A DNA stretch of 15,056 bases from Quadrisphaera sp. Its GTDB lineage: Bacteria; Actinomycetota; Actinomycetes; Actinomycetales; Quadrisphaeraceae. Within the stretch, counting starts at the first letter, position 1. Every line of letters begins with the position of its first letter. The notes below the pieces were generated by a model. It did not search any database. It was not told where the DNA came from and saw only the letters and a list, made by a program, of their open reading frames with translations. Positions 6,155-14,274 of the stretch are shown here, piece by piece. Made by a program: the position numbers and the translations under genes. The DNA is taken from assembly GCA_029258695.1 (NCBI GenBank), contig JARIBR010000158.1, positions 1 to 15,056 on the forward strand, given 5' to 3'.

Positions 6155-7456
6155 TCACGCCGGCACGCTCGCCCGGCGCCTGGAGCCGAGGGCCACCAGC
6201 ACCAGCGCGACCACCAGCACGAGCAGCGCGACGCCGACGTAGCCGGCCAGCGCCAGCACCAGCCCGGACCCCACGCTCCCGAGGGTGCCGGCCAGCCCCA
6301 GCAGCAGGTCTGCCCGCCCCTGGACCTCCGCGCGCCGGGCGACGGCGACGACGCCCGTGAGCAGAGCGCTGGCCGCCACCAGCGCCAGGCTCCACCCCAG
6401 ACCGAGCGCGAACAGGGCCACGCCGATGACGAGCGGCGAGCCGCCCGGGGCGATGACGCCGATGGCGCCGGCGACGGCCAGCACCACGGCTCCCGCGCGG
6501 ATGGTGGCGTGCGCCCCCACGCGGTCGACCAGCACTCCCACGAGCGGGGAGAACAGGTACATCCCCGCCACGTGGGCGCTGATCACCAAGCCGACCGTCC
6601 CCAGGGTCAGGCCGAGGGAGACCATGTGCACCGGGGTCATCGTCATCATCGCCACCATCACCAGCTGTGCGGCCACCATCGCGACGACCGCGGTACGGGC
6701 GTCGCCGCGGGCGAGCAGCGACCACGGGGAGACGGCGGGGGGCGCCGCCGCGCCGTCCGCGAGCCCGCGACCGGGCTCGGCAGCACGCTCTCGAGCGTCG
6801 GCGTCGGCGTCGGCGTCGGCGGCGTGCGCGCGGGCCAGCGTCAGCGGGTCGGGACGCAGCAGGACCGAGACCACGGTGGCAGCCAGGAGGTACGCGACGC
6901 AGGAGAGCAGGAAGGGGCCCGACAGCCGGGGGAGACCGGCACCCTCGGCGACCGCCCCCATCGGCTCGAGGAGGGTGGGCCCGGCGACGGCGCCGAACGT
7001 CGTGGCGAACAGCACCGTGCCGGTGGCGCGACCGCGCTGGGCGGGCAGGGCGAGGTCGGCGGCCGCGTAGCGGGACAGCAGGCCGGTGGTGTTGCCCACC
7101 CCGAAGCAGGCCATCCCCACCAGCAGCAGGGCGACGCTGCGCGTGGCGGCCGCCGCGACCACCACGAGACAGCCCGCAGCAGCCATGACGTACCCCGCGG
7201 TGAGGCCCGGACGCCGTCCCCTGAGGCTCATCAACCGCGCCAGGGGGAGGGTCGCCAGCGCGCCGCCCAGCGTGGACAGCGCCGACGGCAGCCCGGAGAG
7301 GGCGTCGCCACCGAGGAGGTCGCGGGCCAGCAGGGCCCCGACGGCGACCCCCGCGGCGAGGCCCACACCGGCGCACAGCTGGGTCATCGCGAGCACCCGC
7401 ACCGTCCGCCGCTGGGCCGCGGCGGTGCGGGCGTCCTGCGCCGAGGTGTCGACCAC
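6155..7456 (-). CDS. MFS transporter
   Basis: The 433-residue permease has about 12 membrane segments in two halves. The N-terminal half carries an MFS motif-A-like loop between the second and third helices (ARLMSLRGRRPGLTAGYV). A long hydrophilic central loop contains an ADADADAD stretch encoded by a GTCGGC-type tandem repeat, and the second half includes MVAAQLVMVAMMTMTPVHMV and a second motif-A-like segment near VLVDRVGAHATIRAG. The TPVHMVSLG sequence resembles a subgroup of actinobacterial drug/efflux-type MFS proteins, but the substrate is not known. The GTG at 7456 is the longest start without a good ribosome-binding site; an internal ATG at codon 24 is possible. The gene diverges from the ABC exporter across a 439-nt repeat-rich gap. 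Confidence 0.85.
   Translation of the reverse strand: MVDTSAQDARTAAAQRRTVRVLAMTQLCAGVGLAAGVAVGALLARDLLGGDALSGLPSALSTLGGALATLPLARLMSLRGRRPGLTAGYVMAAAGCLVVVAAAATRSVALLLVGMACFGVGNTTGLLSRYAAADLALPAQRGRATGTVLFATTFGAVAGPTLLEPMGAVAEGAGLPRLSGPFLLSCVAYLLAATVVSVLLRPDPLTLARAHAADADADADARERAAEPGRGLADGAAAPPAVSPWSLLARGDARTAVVAMVAAQLVMVAMMTMTPVHMVSLGLTLGTVGLVISAHVAGMYLFSPLVGVLVDRVGAHATIRAGAVVLAVAGAIGVIAPGGSPLVIGVALFALGLGWSLALVAASALLTGVVAVARRAEVQGRADLLLGLAGTLGSVGSGLVLALAGYVGVALLVLVVALVLVALGSRRRASVPA
6795..6818. repeat. GCGTCG hexamer repeat inside the MFS gene
   Basis: Four head-to-tail copies of GCGTCG encode the Ala-Asp alternation in the central cytoplasmic loop of the MFS protein. Because the unit is 6 bp, copy-number change would keep the frame and only lengthen the loop. 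Confidence 0.8.
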
Positions 7457-7530
7457 CCACAGATCGTCGCACTCCCCGGCGGCGGCTGGGGCCCGGTAGC
7501 CACGAGCCTCGGTCTTGCCCGCACCAGCCC

Positions 7531-7578
7531 CTCGGGCACCCGCTCAGGCACCCGCTCAGGCACCCGCTCAGGCACCCT
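7531..7578. repeat. 12-bp tandem repeat, four copies
   Basis: Four contiguous 12-bp units: CTCGGGCACCCG, two copies of CTCAGGCACCCG, then CTCAGGCACCCT. They abut the left foot of the long hairpin at 7577. On the minus strand they read Arg-Val-Pro-Glu repeats in one frame, but no convincing gene covers them. Confidence 0.92.
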
Positions 7579-7633
7579 CCGGTGATCATGGGCTCTCACC
7601 CCTCTTCCCGGAGCTGGAAGGGGGTGATGGCCC

Positions 7634-7646
<13 letters not shown>
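7577..7646. repeat. Long imperfect inverted repeat (hairpin)
   Basis: The left arm 7577-7608 and right arm 7616-7646 can fold into an almost complete stem of about 31 bp around a 7-nt loop (CGGAGCT). The outer parts CTCCGGTGATCATGGGC and GCCCATGATCACCGGAG pair perfectly; two mismatches follow, then TCACCCC with GGGGTGA, then CTTCC with GGAAG after a single-base bulge. It lies between the divergent MFS and ABC genes, not at the end of a gene, so a simple terminator role does not fit. Both arms carry ATGATCACCGG reading outward. Possible roles are an attenuator, a palindromic mobile remnant or a structural DNA element; none is proven. Confidence 0.9.
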
Positions 7647-7885
<239 letters not shown>

Positions 7886-7895
7886 GGATCGCGGC

Positions 7896-9914
7896 ATGAG
7901 CGTGGCGGGGGCGCCCGCGGACGCCGTCGCCGGTGAGCCGCCGGCCGCGGAGGATGCTGACCGGACCGGTCGCCGGGTGGTGCGCCTCTTCGCGCCCTAC
8001 CGCGGGCGGGTGGCGCTCATCGCGGTGGCGATCGTCGTCTCCTCCGCCCTCGGCGCGGTGACCCCGTTCCTCACCCAGGCGATCTTCGACCGGGCCCTGT
8101 TCCCGCGCGTCGGCGGCGCCGTCGGCGATCCACGCCTGGGCCTGCTGGGCGCGCTGGTGGGGGCCTCGGTCGCCATCACCCTCGTCGCGGCGGCCATCGG
8201 TGTCGGCCAGACCTACCTGACGACCGTGCTGGGCAACCGCGTGATGCGTGACCTGCGCGACCGGCTGTTCGCCCACCTGCAGCGCATGGAGCTGGCGTTC
8301 TTCACCCGCACGCGGACCGGCGAGATCCAGTCCCGCCTCGGCAACGACGTCGCCGGGGTGCAGGCGGTGGTCACCGACACCGCCTCCTCGATCCTCGCGA
8401 ACGCGGTGACGGTGGTCTCCGCGCTGGTGGCGATGCTCATCCTCTCCTGGCGGCTCACGCTCGTGGCGCTGGTGCTCATCCCCGTCTTCGTGGTCCTCCA
8501 GGTGCGTGTGGGGCGGGTGCGCCGGCGCATCGCCGGCAAGACGCAGGCCTCGCTGGCGGACATGAGCGCGATCACCCAGGAGACGCTGAGCGTCTCGGGA
8601 GTCCTGCTGACCAAGGTCTTCGGGCGCCAGCGGACCGAGGTCGAGCGCTACACCGGCGAGAACGCCCGCCAGGCGGACCTCCAGGTGCGCCAGACGATGA
8701 CCGGGCAGTCCTTCTTCGCCGTGGTGCAGGCGTTCTTCGGCCTCACCCCGGCGCTGGTGTACCTGTTCGCGGGCCTGTCGATCGCCGGGGTCTTCCTCGC
8801 CGGCGGCGGCGACACCCTGACGGCGGGGACCATCGTGGCGTTCACCACCTTGCAGACGCGGCTGCTGTTCCCCACGGTGGCCCTGCTGCGGGTGGCGGTG
8901 GACGTCCAGACGTCGATGGCCCTGTTCGAGAGGATCTTCGCCTACCTGGACCTGCGCCCGCAGATCGTCGACGCGCCCGACGCCGTCTCGCTGGCCGAGG
9001 ACGAGGTGGCCGGCCGGGTGGGCTTCGAGGAGGTGCGCTTCCGCTACTCCGCCGGGGACCGCGCCGACGAGGCGGGCGAGCAGCCGTGGACCCTCGACGG
9101 GGTGAGCCTGGACATCGAGCCCGGCCAGCTCGTGGCGTTCGTAGGGCCCTCGGGGGCGGGCAAGACCACCGCGTCGTACCTGGTGCCGCGCCTGTACGAC
9201 GTCGACGACGGGCGGGTGACCCTCGACGGCCACGACGTGCGCGCGCTGGACCAGGGCACGCTCGCGGCGACGATCGGCATGGTGACCCAGGAGTCCTACC
9301 TCTTCCACGGCACGGTGGCCGACAACCTGCGCTACGCCCGCGAGGGCGCCAGCGACGCCGAGGTGGTCGCCGCGGCGCGGGCGGCGAACATCCACGACCG
9401 GATCGAGCGGCTCGAGGACGGGTACGACACCACCGTCGGCGAGCGCGGCTACCGCCTGTCCGGCGGGGAGAAGCAGCGCCTGGCCATCGCCCGGGTGATC
9501 CTCGCCGACCCGCGGGTGCTCATCCTCGACGAGGCGACCTCGGCGCTGGACACCGCGAGCGAGCGCCTGGTCCAGGCCGCCCTGGAGGCGGTGATGGTCG
9601 GGCGCACCACCATCGCCATCGCCCACCGGCTGTCCACGGTGCTGGCCGCCGACCAGATCTTCGTCTTCGAGGCCGGGCGCGTGGTCGAGCGCGGCACCCA
9701 CGCCGAGCTGCTGGAGCGGCGCGGGCTCTACGCCCAGCTGTACGACGAGCAGTTCGCCGGCGGCAAGGTCGAGGCCCGCTGCGACGACGGCGTGCGCTTC
9801 GCGGACGGCAGCGTCATGCACCACGCCCCGGCCGGCGAGCGGGGCGAGCGCCCCCGAGAGCCCGGCGACGAGCGCCGCCGAGAGCGCGGCGAGCTGACGC
9901 CGGCCGGCGCCTGA
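7896..9914 (+). CDS. ABC-type exporter, membrane and ATPase domains fused
   Basis: The 672-residue half-transporter would act as a dimer in the membrane. A six-helix type-1 exporter domain (about residues 30-340, including ELAFFTRTRTGEIQSRLGND) is followed by an ATP-binding domain: Walker A GPSGAGKTT at 417-425, Q-loop VTQE, signature LSGGEKQR from 521, Walker B VLILDE at 541-546 followed by ATSALD, and switch His577 in IAHR. All catalytic residues are present. The first 25 residues and the last about 50 are hydrophilic and unconserved. The substrate (lipid, drug or peptide) is not deducible. The ATG at 7896 has GGTGAGG 8 nt upstream; the same frame stays open back to 7650 through Glu-Pro-Val and Trp-Ser repeats, which I treat as spurious. 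The opposite strand carries a long open shadow frame that is not a gene. Confidence 0.93.
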   Translation: MSVAGAPADAVAGEPPAAEDADRTGRRVVRLFAPYRGRVALIAVAIVVSSALGAVTPFLTQAIFDRALFPRVGGAVGDPRLGLLGALVGASVAITLVAAAIGVGQTYLTTVLGNRVMRDLRDRLFAHLQRMELAFFTRTRTGEIQSRLGNDVAGVQAVVTDTASSILANAVTVVSALVAMLILSWRLTLVALVLIPVFVVLQVRVGRVRRRIAGKTQASLADMSAITQETLSVSGVLLTKVFGRQRTEVERYTGENARQADLQVRQTMTGQSFFAVVQAFFGLTPALVYLFAGLSIAGVFLAGGGDTLTAGTIVAFTTLQTRLLFPTVALLRVAVDVQTSMALFERIFAYLDLRPQIVDAPDAVSLAEDEVAGRVGFEEVRFRYSAGDRADEAGEQPWTLDGVSLDIEPGQLVAFVGPSGAGKTTASYLVPRLYDVDDGRVTLDGHDVRALDQGTLAATIGMVTQESYLFHGTVADNLRYAREGASDAEVVAAARAANIHDRIERLEDGYDTTVGERGYRLSGGEKQRLAIARVILADPRVLILDEATSALDTASERLVQAALEAVMVGRTTIAIAHRLSTVLAADQIFVFEAGRVVERGTHAELLERRGLYAQLYDEQFAGGKVEARCDDGVRFADGSVMHHAPAGERGERPREPGDERRRERGELTPAGA

Positions 9915-9998
9915 CCGGTCCCGGACGGCGTCTGGCCCGCTCGCGGCCCACCGGGTCGACGTCGCTCACCGCCGCTTCGACGGCACCGACGGGACCGG
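9915..9998. other. Gap between convergent genes with a 9-bp inverted repeat
   Basis: CCGGTCCCG (9915-9923) and CGGGACCGG (9990-9998) are perfect inverted copies framing most of the 90-nt gap between the ABC exporter stop and the zinc-finger gene stop. The 66-nt spacing makes a single hairpin less typical of a terminator; smaller GC stems may form inside. Confidence 0.35.
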
Positions 9999-10004
9999 GC
10001 GACC

Positions 10005-10301
10005 TCAGCTGTGCGAGGGGGCCGGCGCCGCGCCGTCCAGCTCGAAGGTGAGGTCGTCGGGATAGCAGAAGAACCAGCTCTCGCCCGGCTCGAAGGAGCG
10101 GACCACGGGGTGCTCGGTGGCGTGGTGGTGGGCGGTGGCGTGCCGGTTCGGGGAGCTGTCGCAGCAGCCGACGTGCCCGCACACCTGGCAGGTTCGCAGG
10201 TGGACCCACCGGCCGCCGATGGCCAGGCAGTCCTCGCAGCCGTCCGCGGAGGGCGTGACGTCGACGTCGATGGTGTCGAGGTGGGAGCAGGTCTGCGCCA
10301 T
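10005..10301 (-). CDS. UBP-type zinc-finger protein
   Basis: The 98-residue protein begins MAQTCSHLDTI and has TPSADGCEDCLAIGGRWVHL, RTCQVCGHVGCCDSSPNRHA and TAHHHATEHPVVRSFEPGES, then WFFCYPDDLTFEL. Cys5, His7, Cys22, Cys25, Cys38, Cys41, Cys46 or Cys47 and His54/58/64 match the metal ligands of a ZnF-UBP domain (the ubiquitin-binding fold of eukaryotic deubiquitinases). Bacteria lack canonical ubiquitin, so its ligand is unknown; in actinobacteria such stand-alone domains are often found near thioredoxin-reductase-like FAD proteins, two of which lie at the ends of this window (inference from memory). The ATG at 10301 has AGAGG about 9 nt upstream, and a TAGCGT -10-like hexamer sits at 10335-10330. 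It diverges from the quinone oxidoreductase. Confidence 0.9.
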   Translation of the reverse strand: MAQTCSHLDTIDVDVTPSADGCEDCLAIGGRWVHLRTCQVCGHVGCCDSSPNRHATAHHHATEHPVVRSFEPGESWFFCYPDDLTFELDGAAPAPSHS

Positions 10302-10424
10302 GGCGTGGTCCTCTCGTCGGGGGGCGTCGACGCTACCGGCACCGTCGGCGCGGGCACCCTGCCGGGGGCCGCAGCCACGACGCCCGACCTCTCCTCGGCC
10401 CGCCGCGGCTGGCACGGTGGGGGC

Positions 10425-11414
10425 ATGCGCGCGATCCAGGTCTCCCACGTCGGTGGTCCCGACGTCCTCGAGCCCGTCGAGCTGGACGACCCCGTGCCCG
10501 GCCGCGGGCAGCTGCTGGTCGAGGTGGCCGCGGCGGGCGTGAACGTCATCGACGTCTACCGCCGCGACGGCACCTACCCGGCGCCCCTGCCGGTGGTCCC
10601 CGGCAGCGAGGGCGCCGGGACGGTGCGCGCGGTGGGCGAGGGCGTCACCGCTCACGCCGTCGGTGACCGGGTGGCCTGGCACGAGGCGCCCGGTTCCTAC
10701 GCCGAGCTCGCCCTGGTGCCGGCCGCCGGGGCGCTGGCGGTGCCCGACGGCCTGGACGACGAGCGCGCCGCCGCGCTGCCGCTGCAGGGCATGACCGCCC
10801 ACTACCTCACCGCGTCCACGTTCCCGGTGGGCGAGGGCTAGGACGTCCTCGTCCACGCCGGCGCCGGGGGAACGGGGGCGCTCATCACGCAGATGGCGCG
10901 CGCCCGCGGCGCCCGGGTCATCGCCACCACGTCCACGCCGGAGAAGGAGCAGCTGGCCCGCGAGGCCGGGGCCGACGAGGTGATCCGCTACACCGGGCTG
11001 GCCGACATCACCGCAGACCTGCCCGCCGCGGTGCGCGAGCTCACCGGCGGCGCCGGGGTGCACGCGGTCTACGACGGGGTGGGCGCTGCGACCTTCGACG
11101 CCTCGCTGGCCTCGCTGCGCCCGCGCGGGACGCTGGTGCTCTTCGGTGGCGCGTCGGGCCCGGTGCCCCCGCTCGACCCGCAGCGCCTCAACGCCGCCGG
11201 GTCGGTCTTCCTCACCCGCCCCACGCTGGTGCACCACGTCGCGGACCCCGCCGAGCTGGCGTGGCGGGCCCGGGAGGTCTTCGAGGCCGCCGTGGCCGGT
11301 TCGCTGGCCGTGCGCGTCGGGCACCGCTACCCGCTCGCCGAGGCCGCCGCCGCCCACGCGGACCTCCAGGCGCGGCGCACCACCGGCAAGCTGCTCCTGC
11401 TGCCCCGAGGCTGA
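10425..11414 (+). pseudogene. Quinone oxidoreductase (zeta-crystallin type), interrupted by an in-frame TAG
   Basis: Read through, the frame gives 329 residues, the normal length for NADPH:quinone reductase of the MDR superfamily. The N-terminal catalytic domain is MRAIQVSHVGGPDVLE, then VNVIDVYRRDGTYP, VPGSEGAGTVRAVGEGV and LPLQGMTAHYL; the cofactor domain is DVLVHAGAGGTGA (AxxGGxG NADPH motif, about 140-152), RGARVIATTSTPEKEQLARE, GVHAVYDGVG and a closing TGKLLLLPRG. Codon 139 is TAG (10839-10841), between PVGEG and DVLVHAG where relatives usually have Gln, Glu or Asp. Both halves keep high third-position GC and look freshly intact, so the lesion is recent, a sequencing error, or subject to readthrough. 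The first 138 residues alone lack the cofactor domain. It converges on marR with a 12-nt gap. Confidence 0.85.
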
Positions 11415-11426
11415 CCACCCGGGCGC

Positions 11427-11876
11427 TCAGGCGGGGTCGAGGCCGTCGGCGAAGCGGCCCAGCAGCGCGCCGAGGCGGGCGGTGTCGGCGGCGTCCCAGC
11501 CGGCGAGGTGGTCGGCGAGCCAGGTCTGACGCGCGCGCACGGCTCGCTCGCGCAGGGCCGCGCCGTCGTCGGTGAGCACCAGGGCGGTGCGCCGGGCGCT
11601 GGCCGATGACGGCCTCCGGCGCACCCATCCGGCCGCGGCGGCGCGGTCGACCAGGCGGGTGGCCGTGGAGGGGGCGACGTCGGCGAGGGCGGCGACGTCC
11701 CCGATGCTCACCTCGTAGCCGGCCTCGGCGCCGCGGCCGCAGGCCTCGACGACGATGAGGCTGGAGATGTCCACGGCGGCGCCGTGATCGTCGACGATCC
11801 GGTGGCGCGAGGCGCTCCAGAGCCGGCGCAGGCGCAGGAGCGCGTCGTCGATCTCGGCGAGCCCGTCCGTCGTCAC
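11427..11876 (-). CDS. MarR-family transcriptional regulator
   Basis: About 149 residues. An N-terminal dimerisation helix (LAEIDDALLRLRRLWSASRH) precedes a winged helix-turn-helix: VSIGDVAALADVAPSTATRL, VDRAAAAGWVRRRPSSASAR with a wing, then RTALVLTDDGAAL and a C-terminal helix LGALLGRFADGL. This order is typical of MarR repressors, which release DNA on binding phenolics, quinones or oxidants. It is divergent from the NmrA-like/SDR pair, and a 25-bp dyad covers the gap, so it probably represses those genes and itself. Two GTG starts are possible, 11891 and 11876; I use 11876 because the upstream one would leave only 2 nt to the divergent gene. Neither has a ribosome-binding site. Confidence 0.85.
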   Translation of the reverse strand: MTTDGLAEIDDALLRLRRLWSASRHRIVDDHGAAVDISSLIVVEACGRGAEAGYEVSIGDVAALADVAPSTATRLVDRAAAAGWVRRRPSSASARRTALVLTDDGAALRERAVRARQTWLADHLAGWDAADTARLGALLGRFADGLDPA

Positions 11877-11897
11877 AGTTGTACCGTGCACATGTGA
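11873..11897. promoter_or_regulatory. Divergent promoter region with a 25-bp dyad, probable MarR operator
   Basis: TCACA (11873-11877) and TGTGA (11893-11897) are perfect inverted ends. Between them, symmetric inner pairs TG/CA, AC/GT flank a centre at 11885, so 18 of 25 positions are in dyad symmetry. A TACCGT hexamer at 11882-11887 ends exactly 6 nt before the GTG of the NmrA-like gene (11894), fitting a -10 element of a leaderless transcript. The dyad covers that -10 and the start regions of both genes, an ideal place for repression. Sequence symmetry is observed; the regulator is inferred from adjacency. Confidence 0.6.
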
Positions 11898-12808
11898 GTC
11901 ACTCGTCCCCCGTCCTCGTCACCGGTGCCACCGGCACCGTAGGCGCACCGCTGGTCCGAGCCCTGTGTGAGGCCGGGGCGCCGGTGCGCGCCGCCACGCG
12001 GCACCCAGGCTCGGACCCGGAGGAGGGGGTCGAGGAGGTGCGCTTCGACCTCACCGACCCGACCACGTGGTCGGCGGCGTTCACCGGCGTCGAGACGATG
12101 TTCCTGCTCCGCCCCCCGCAGGTCGGCGACGTGAGGCGCGACGTCGCCCCCGCGCTCCGGGCCGCTCGGGCGATCGGCGTGCGCCACGTGGTGCTGCTCT
12201 CCGTCCAGGGCGCGGACCGCCTGAAGGTCGTGCCCCACGCGCGCCTCGAGTCGTGGCTCCGTGACTCCGGGATGGCGTGGACCTTCGTGCGGCCGTCCTT
12301 CTTCACCCAGAACCTCGCCCAGGTCCACGGCGCCCAGGTGCGCGAGCACGACGAGCTGCTCATGCCCGCCGGCCGCGGCCGCACCGCGTTCGTCGACGCC
12401 GTCGACGTCGCCGCGGTGGCCGCCGCGGCCCTGCTCGACCCCGGCGCCCACGCGCAGCAGGCGTACACCCCCACCGGCCCGGAGGCGCTGACGTACGACG
12501 AGGTCGCCGTCCGGCTCAGCGACGTGCTGGGGCGCCGGATCACCTACCGCGCGCCGGGGTTGGTCGAGTACGTGCGACGGGCCCGCGCGTGGGGCATGCC
12601 GACGAGCATGGTCGCGGTCACCTCCGTGATCTACACCACCGCCCGGCTCGGTATCGCCGCCGGGCTGACCGACGACGTGCACGCCGTCACCGGGCGGGCG
12701 CCGACCGGCGTGCGTCCCGTGCTCGAGCGCGAGCGCGCGGCCTTCGAGCCAGGCCCCGCCGCAGGCAGCAGCCCGCAGGACCCGCCCCGGACGAAGGGGA
12801 CGCCATGA
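11894..12808 (+). CDS. NmrA/QorB-like NAD(P)-binding protein
   Basis: The 304-residue atypical short-chain dehydrogenase-fold protein has VLVTGATGTVGAPLVRAL at the N-terminus (GxxGxxG at 11-17), PVRAATRHPGS for the cofactor 2'-phosphate side, a FDLTDPTTW segment, GVETMFLLRPPQ, GVRHVVLLSVQGAD and RLESWLRDSGMAWTFVRPSF, then FTQNLAQ. There is no Tyr-xxx-Lys catalytic pair at the expected place, as in NmrA-like redox sensors and QorB-type quinone reductases. It may therefore sense NAD(P)H redox state or reduce quinones; the sequence does not decide. The GTG at 11894 has no ribosome-binding site, and a leaderless start is likely. The stop overlaps the next gene's ATG by 4 nt. Confidence 0.87.
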   Translation: MSHSSPVLVTGATGTVGAPLVRALCEAGAPVRAATRHPGSDPEEGVEEVRFDLTDPTTWSAAFTGVETMFLLRPPQVGDVRRDVAPALRAARAIGVRHVVLLSVQGADRLKVVPHARLESWLRDSGMAWTFVRPSFFTQNLAQVHGAQVREHDELLMPAGRGRTAFVDAVDVAAVAAAALLDPGAHAQQAYTPTGPEALTYDEVAVRLSDVLGRRITYRAPGLVEYVRRARAWGMPTSMVAVTSVIYTTARLGIAAGLTDDVHAVTGRAPTGVRPVLERERAAFEPGPAAGSSPQDPPRTKGTP

Positions 12809-13440
12809 GGATCGCCGTGCTCGGAGCCACCGGGCGCACCGGGCGCCTGGTGGTCGCAAAGCTTCTCGGCCGCGGCCACGAGGTGGTCGCCGTGGTGCGT
12901 GACGCCGCTCGCGCGCCCGCCGGCACCGACGTGGCGGTCGGCGACGTGCGCGACGGGCAGGTCCTCGTCCGCGCGCTGGCCGGCGCCGGAGCGGTGGTCT
13001 CCGCGCTGGGACCGCGCAGGGACGAGACCCACCTGCACGCCACGCTCGCGCCCGCCCTGGTCGCGGCCATGCAGGGCGCCGGGGTGCGCCGCCTCGTCGG
13101 CGTCAGCGGAGCCGGGGTCGACGCACCGGGGGACCGCAAGCGCACCCGCGACAAGGTCATCTCGACGGCCATGGCCACGTTCGGCGGCGCGATGGTGGGC
13201 GACAAGGCCGCCGAGCTGCAGACCCTCGCCGCCAGCGACCTGGAGTGGACGCTCGTACGACCTCCGCGGCTGACCGACGCCCCCGCGACCGGCGCCGTCG
13301 ACCACGACGCGCACGTCTCCACGCGGTCGACGTCGATGTCCCGCGCGGACCTCGCGGTGTTCGTCGCCGACGTCCTCGACCACGGCTGGTACGTGCGCCA
13401 GGCACCGTTCGCCGCGTCGCGGCGCAGCACCCGCGAGTGA
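12805..13440 (+). CDS. SDR-like NAD(P)-binding oxidoreductase
   Basis: The 211-residue protein starts MRIAVLGATGRTGRLVVAKL with GxxGxxG at 7-13, followed by RGHEVVAVVRD, a DVRDGQVLVRAL segment, GAGAVVSALGPRR, VRRLVGVSGAGVD and DLEWTLVRPPRLTD, ending in YVRQAPFAASRR. It matches the flavin-reductase/biliverdin-reductase-B-like atypical SDR group (NAD(P)H-binding, PF13460 style). The substrate is not known; flavins, quinones or small carbonyls would fit the family. It overlaps the upstream NmrA-like gene by 4 nt (ATGA at 12805-12808) with a GGGGA-type ribosome-binding site just before, so the two form an operon downstream of the MarR-site promoter. Confidence 0.88.
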   Translation: MRIAVLGATGRTGRLVVAKLLGRGHEVVAVVRDAARAPAGTDVAVGDVRDGQVLVRALAGAGAVVSALGPRRDETHLHATLAPALVAAMQGAGVRRLVGVSGAGVDAPGDRKRTRDKVISTAMATFGGAMVGDKAAELQTLAASDLEWTLVRPPRLTDAPATGAVDHDAHVSTRSTSMSRADLAVFVADVLDHGWYVRQAPFAASRRSTRE

Positions 13441-13463
13441 TCCGGACGCCCAACCCGAGCCAG

Positions 13464-13483
13464 CCGCCGGGCCCGGTCGGCGG
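13464..13483. terminator. GC hairpin between convergent SDR and AIM24 genes
   Basis: CCGCCG (13464-13469) pairs with CGGCGG (13478-13483) around an 8-nt loop. It lies in the 67-nt gap between convergent stops at 13440 and 13508. No T-tract; a bidirectional terminator is plausible. Confidence 0.4.
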
Positions 13484-13507
13484 TCACGAGGACCCGCGCG
13501 CCGCAGC

Positions 13508-14236
13508 TCAGCGCAGGAACCCCCCGGTCAGGCCCTGCCCGGCGGCAGCGGCGCCCTGGGCGCTGCGCGGGGTCAGCTCGCTGGGCTGGACGACGACGAA
13601 GCCCGGCCCCGAGAACGCGTACTGGAAGGCCTCACCGCTGCCGCCGCGCAGCAGCGAGCGCACGTTCACCGACGAGACCACCCGCGGCGTCAGGTGCGCT
13701 GACCAGGCGACCGCGCTCTGGACGTCGACGTAGGTCGGCTGGGCGGAGCAGTCGAGCACCACCGGCTGGCCGATGGTCACCAGCGCGACGGTGCCGGTCC
13801 CGCCGACCTCGGTGTTGTAGAGCCCGCCGGACAGCGCGCCGGCGCCCCTGACCCGGGTGATGTCCCACGTGAGGGAGGCGTCGAAGGCGAGGAGGTTGAC
13901 GCCGTTGACGGTGATGGCGTCGCCGGTGAGGTCCACGAGGTAGACGTGACCGGCCTCCTGGGCGAAGAACACGTCGCCGGTCCCCGAGACCCGCATCAGC
14001 GGGAGGTCCTCGTTCGTGAGCACCTTCTTGAGCAGCTTGCCGACGCTGCCGGATCCCTCGTGGTCGAAGCGCACCTCACCCTGGTAGGCCACCATCGCGC
14101 CCTTGGTGGCCAGGACGTCCGGGCTGCTCGGCCCCAGCGTCACGCGGAGCATCTGCGCGTTCTGGCGGGCGAAGCGCGCCGTGGCCTCGGCGCCGTCCAG
14201 CTCGTGGTTGTCGGTGGAGAACAGGTCGCTGCGCAC
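13508..14236 (-). CDS. AIM24 family protein (DUF124)
   Basis: The 242-residue, strand-rich protein has no membrane segment. It contains FARQNAQMLRVTLGPSSPDV, LATKGAMVAYQGEVRFDHEG, LMRVSGTGDVFFAQEAGHVY, VNGVNLLAFDASLTWDI and GTVALVTIGQPVVLDC, then SAHLTPRVVSS, FQYAFSGPGFVVVQPSE and a Gly/Ala-rich tail. This order is typical of the AIM24/TRAP-like double beta-helix family. Its molecular role in bacteria is not established. The GTG at 14236 has AGAGGAA about 6 nt upstream. The F420-reductase-like gene ends 38 nt upstream on the same strand, so the two are probably co-transcribed. No unusual features. Confidence 0.88.
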   Translation of the reverse strand: MRSDLFSTDNHELDGAEATARFARQNAQMLRVTLGPSSPDVLATKGAMVAYQGEVRFDHEGSGSVGKLLKKVLTNEDLPLMRVSGTGDVFFAQEAGHVYLVDLTGDAITVNGVNLLAFDASLTWDITRVRGAGALSGGLYNTEVGGTGTVALVTIGQPVVLDCSAQPTYVDVQSAVAWSAHLTPRVVSSVNVRSLLRGGSGEAFQYAFSGPGFVVVQPSELTPRSAQGAAAAGQGLTGGFLR

Positions 14237-14274
14237 GGTGGTTCCTCTCGCGGGTGGGCGTCGGCTCGATCCTG

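Noticed and set aside
4996..6360. 454-codon plus-strand frame across the hydrolase
   Set aside because: Antisense to a complete alpha/beta hydrolase with its catalytic triad; translation is Arg/Gly/His-rich without motifs.
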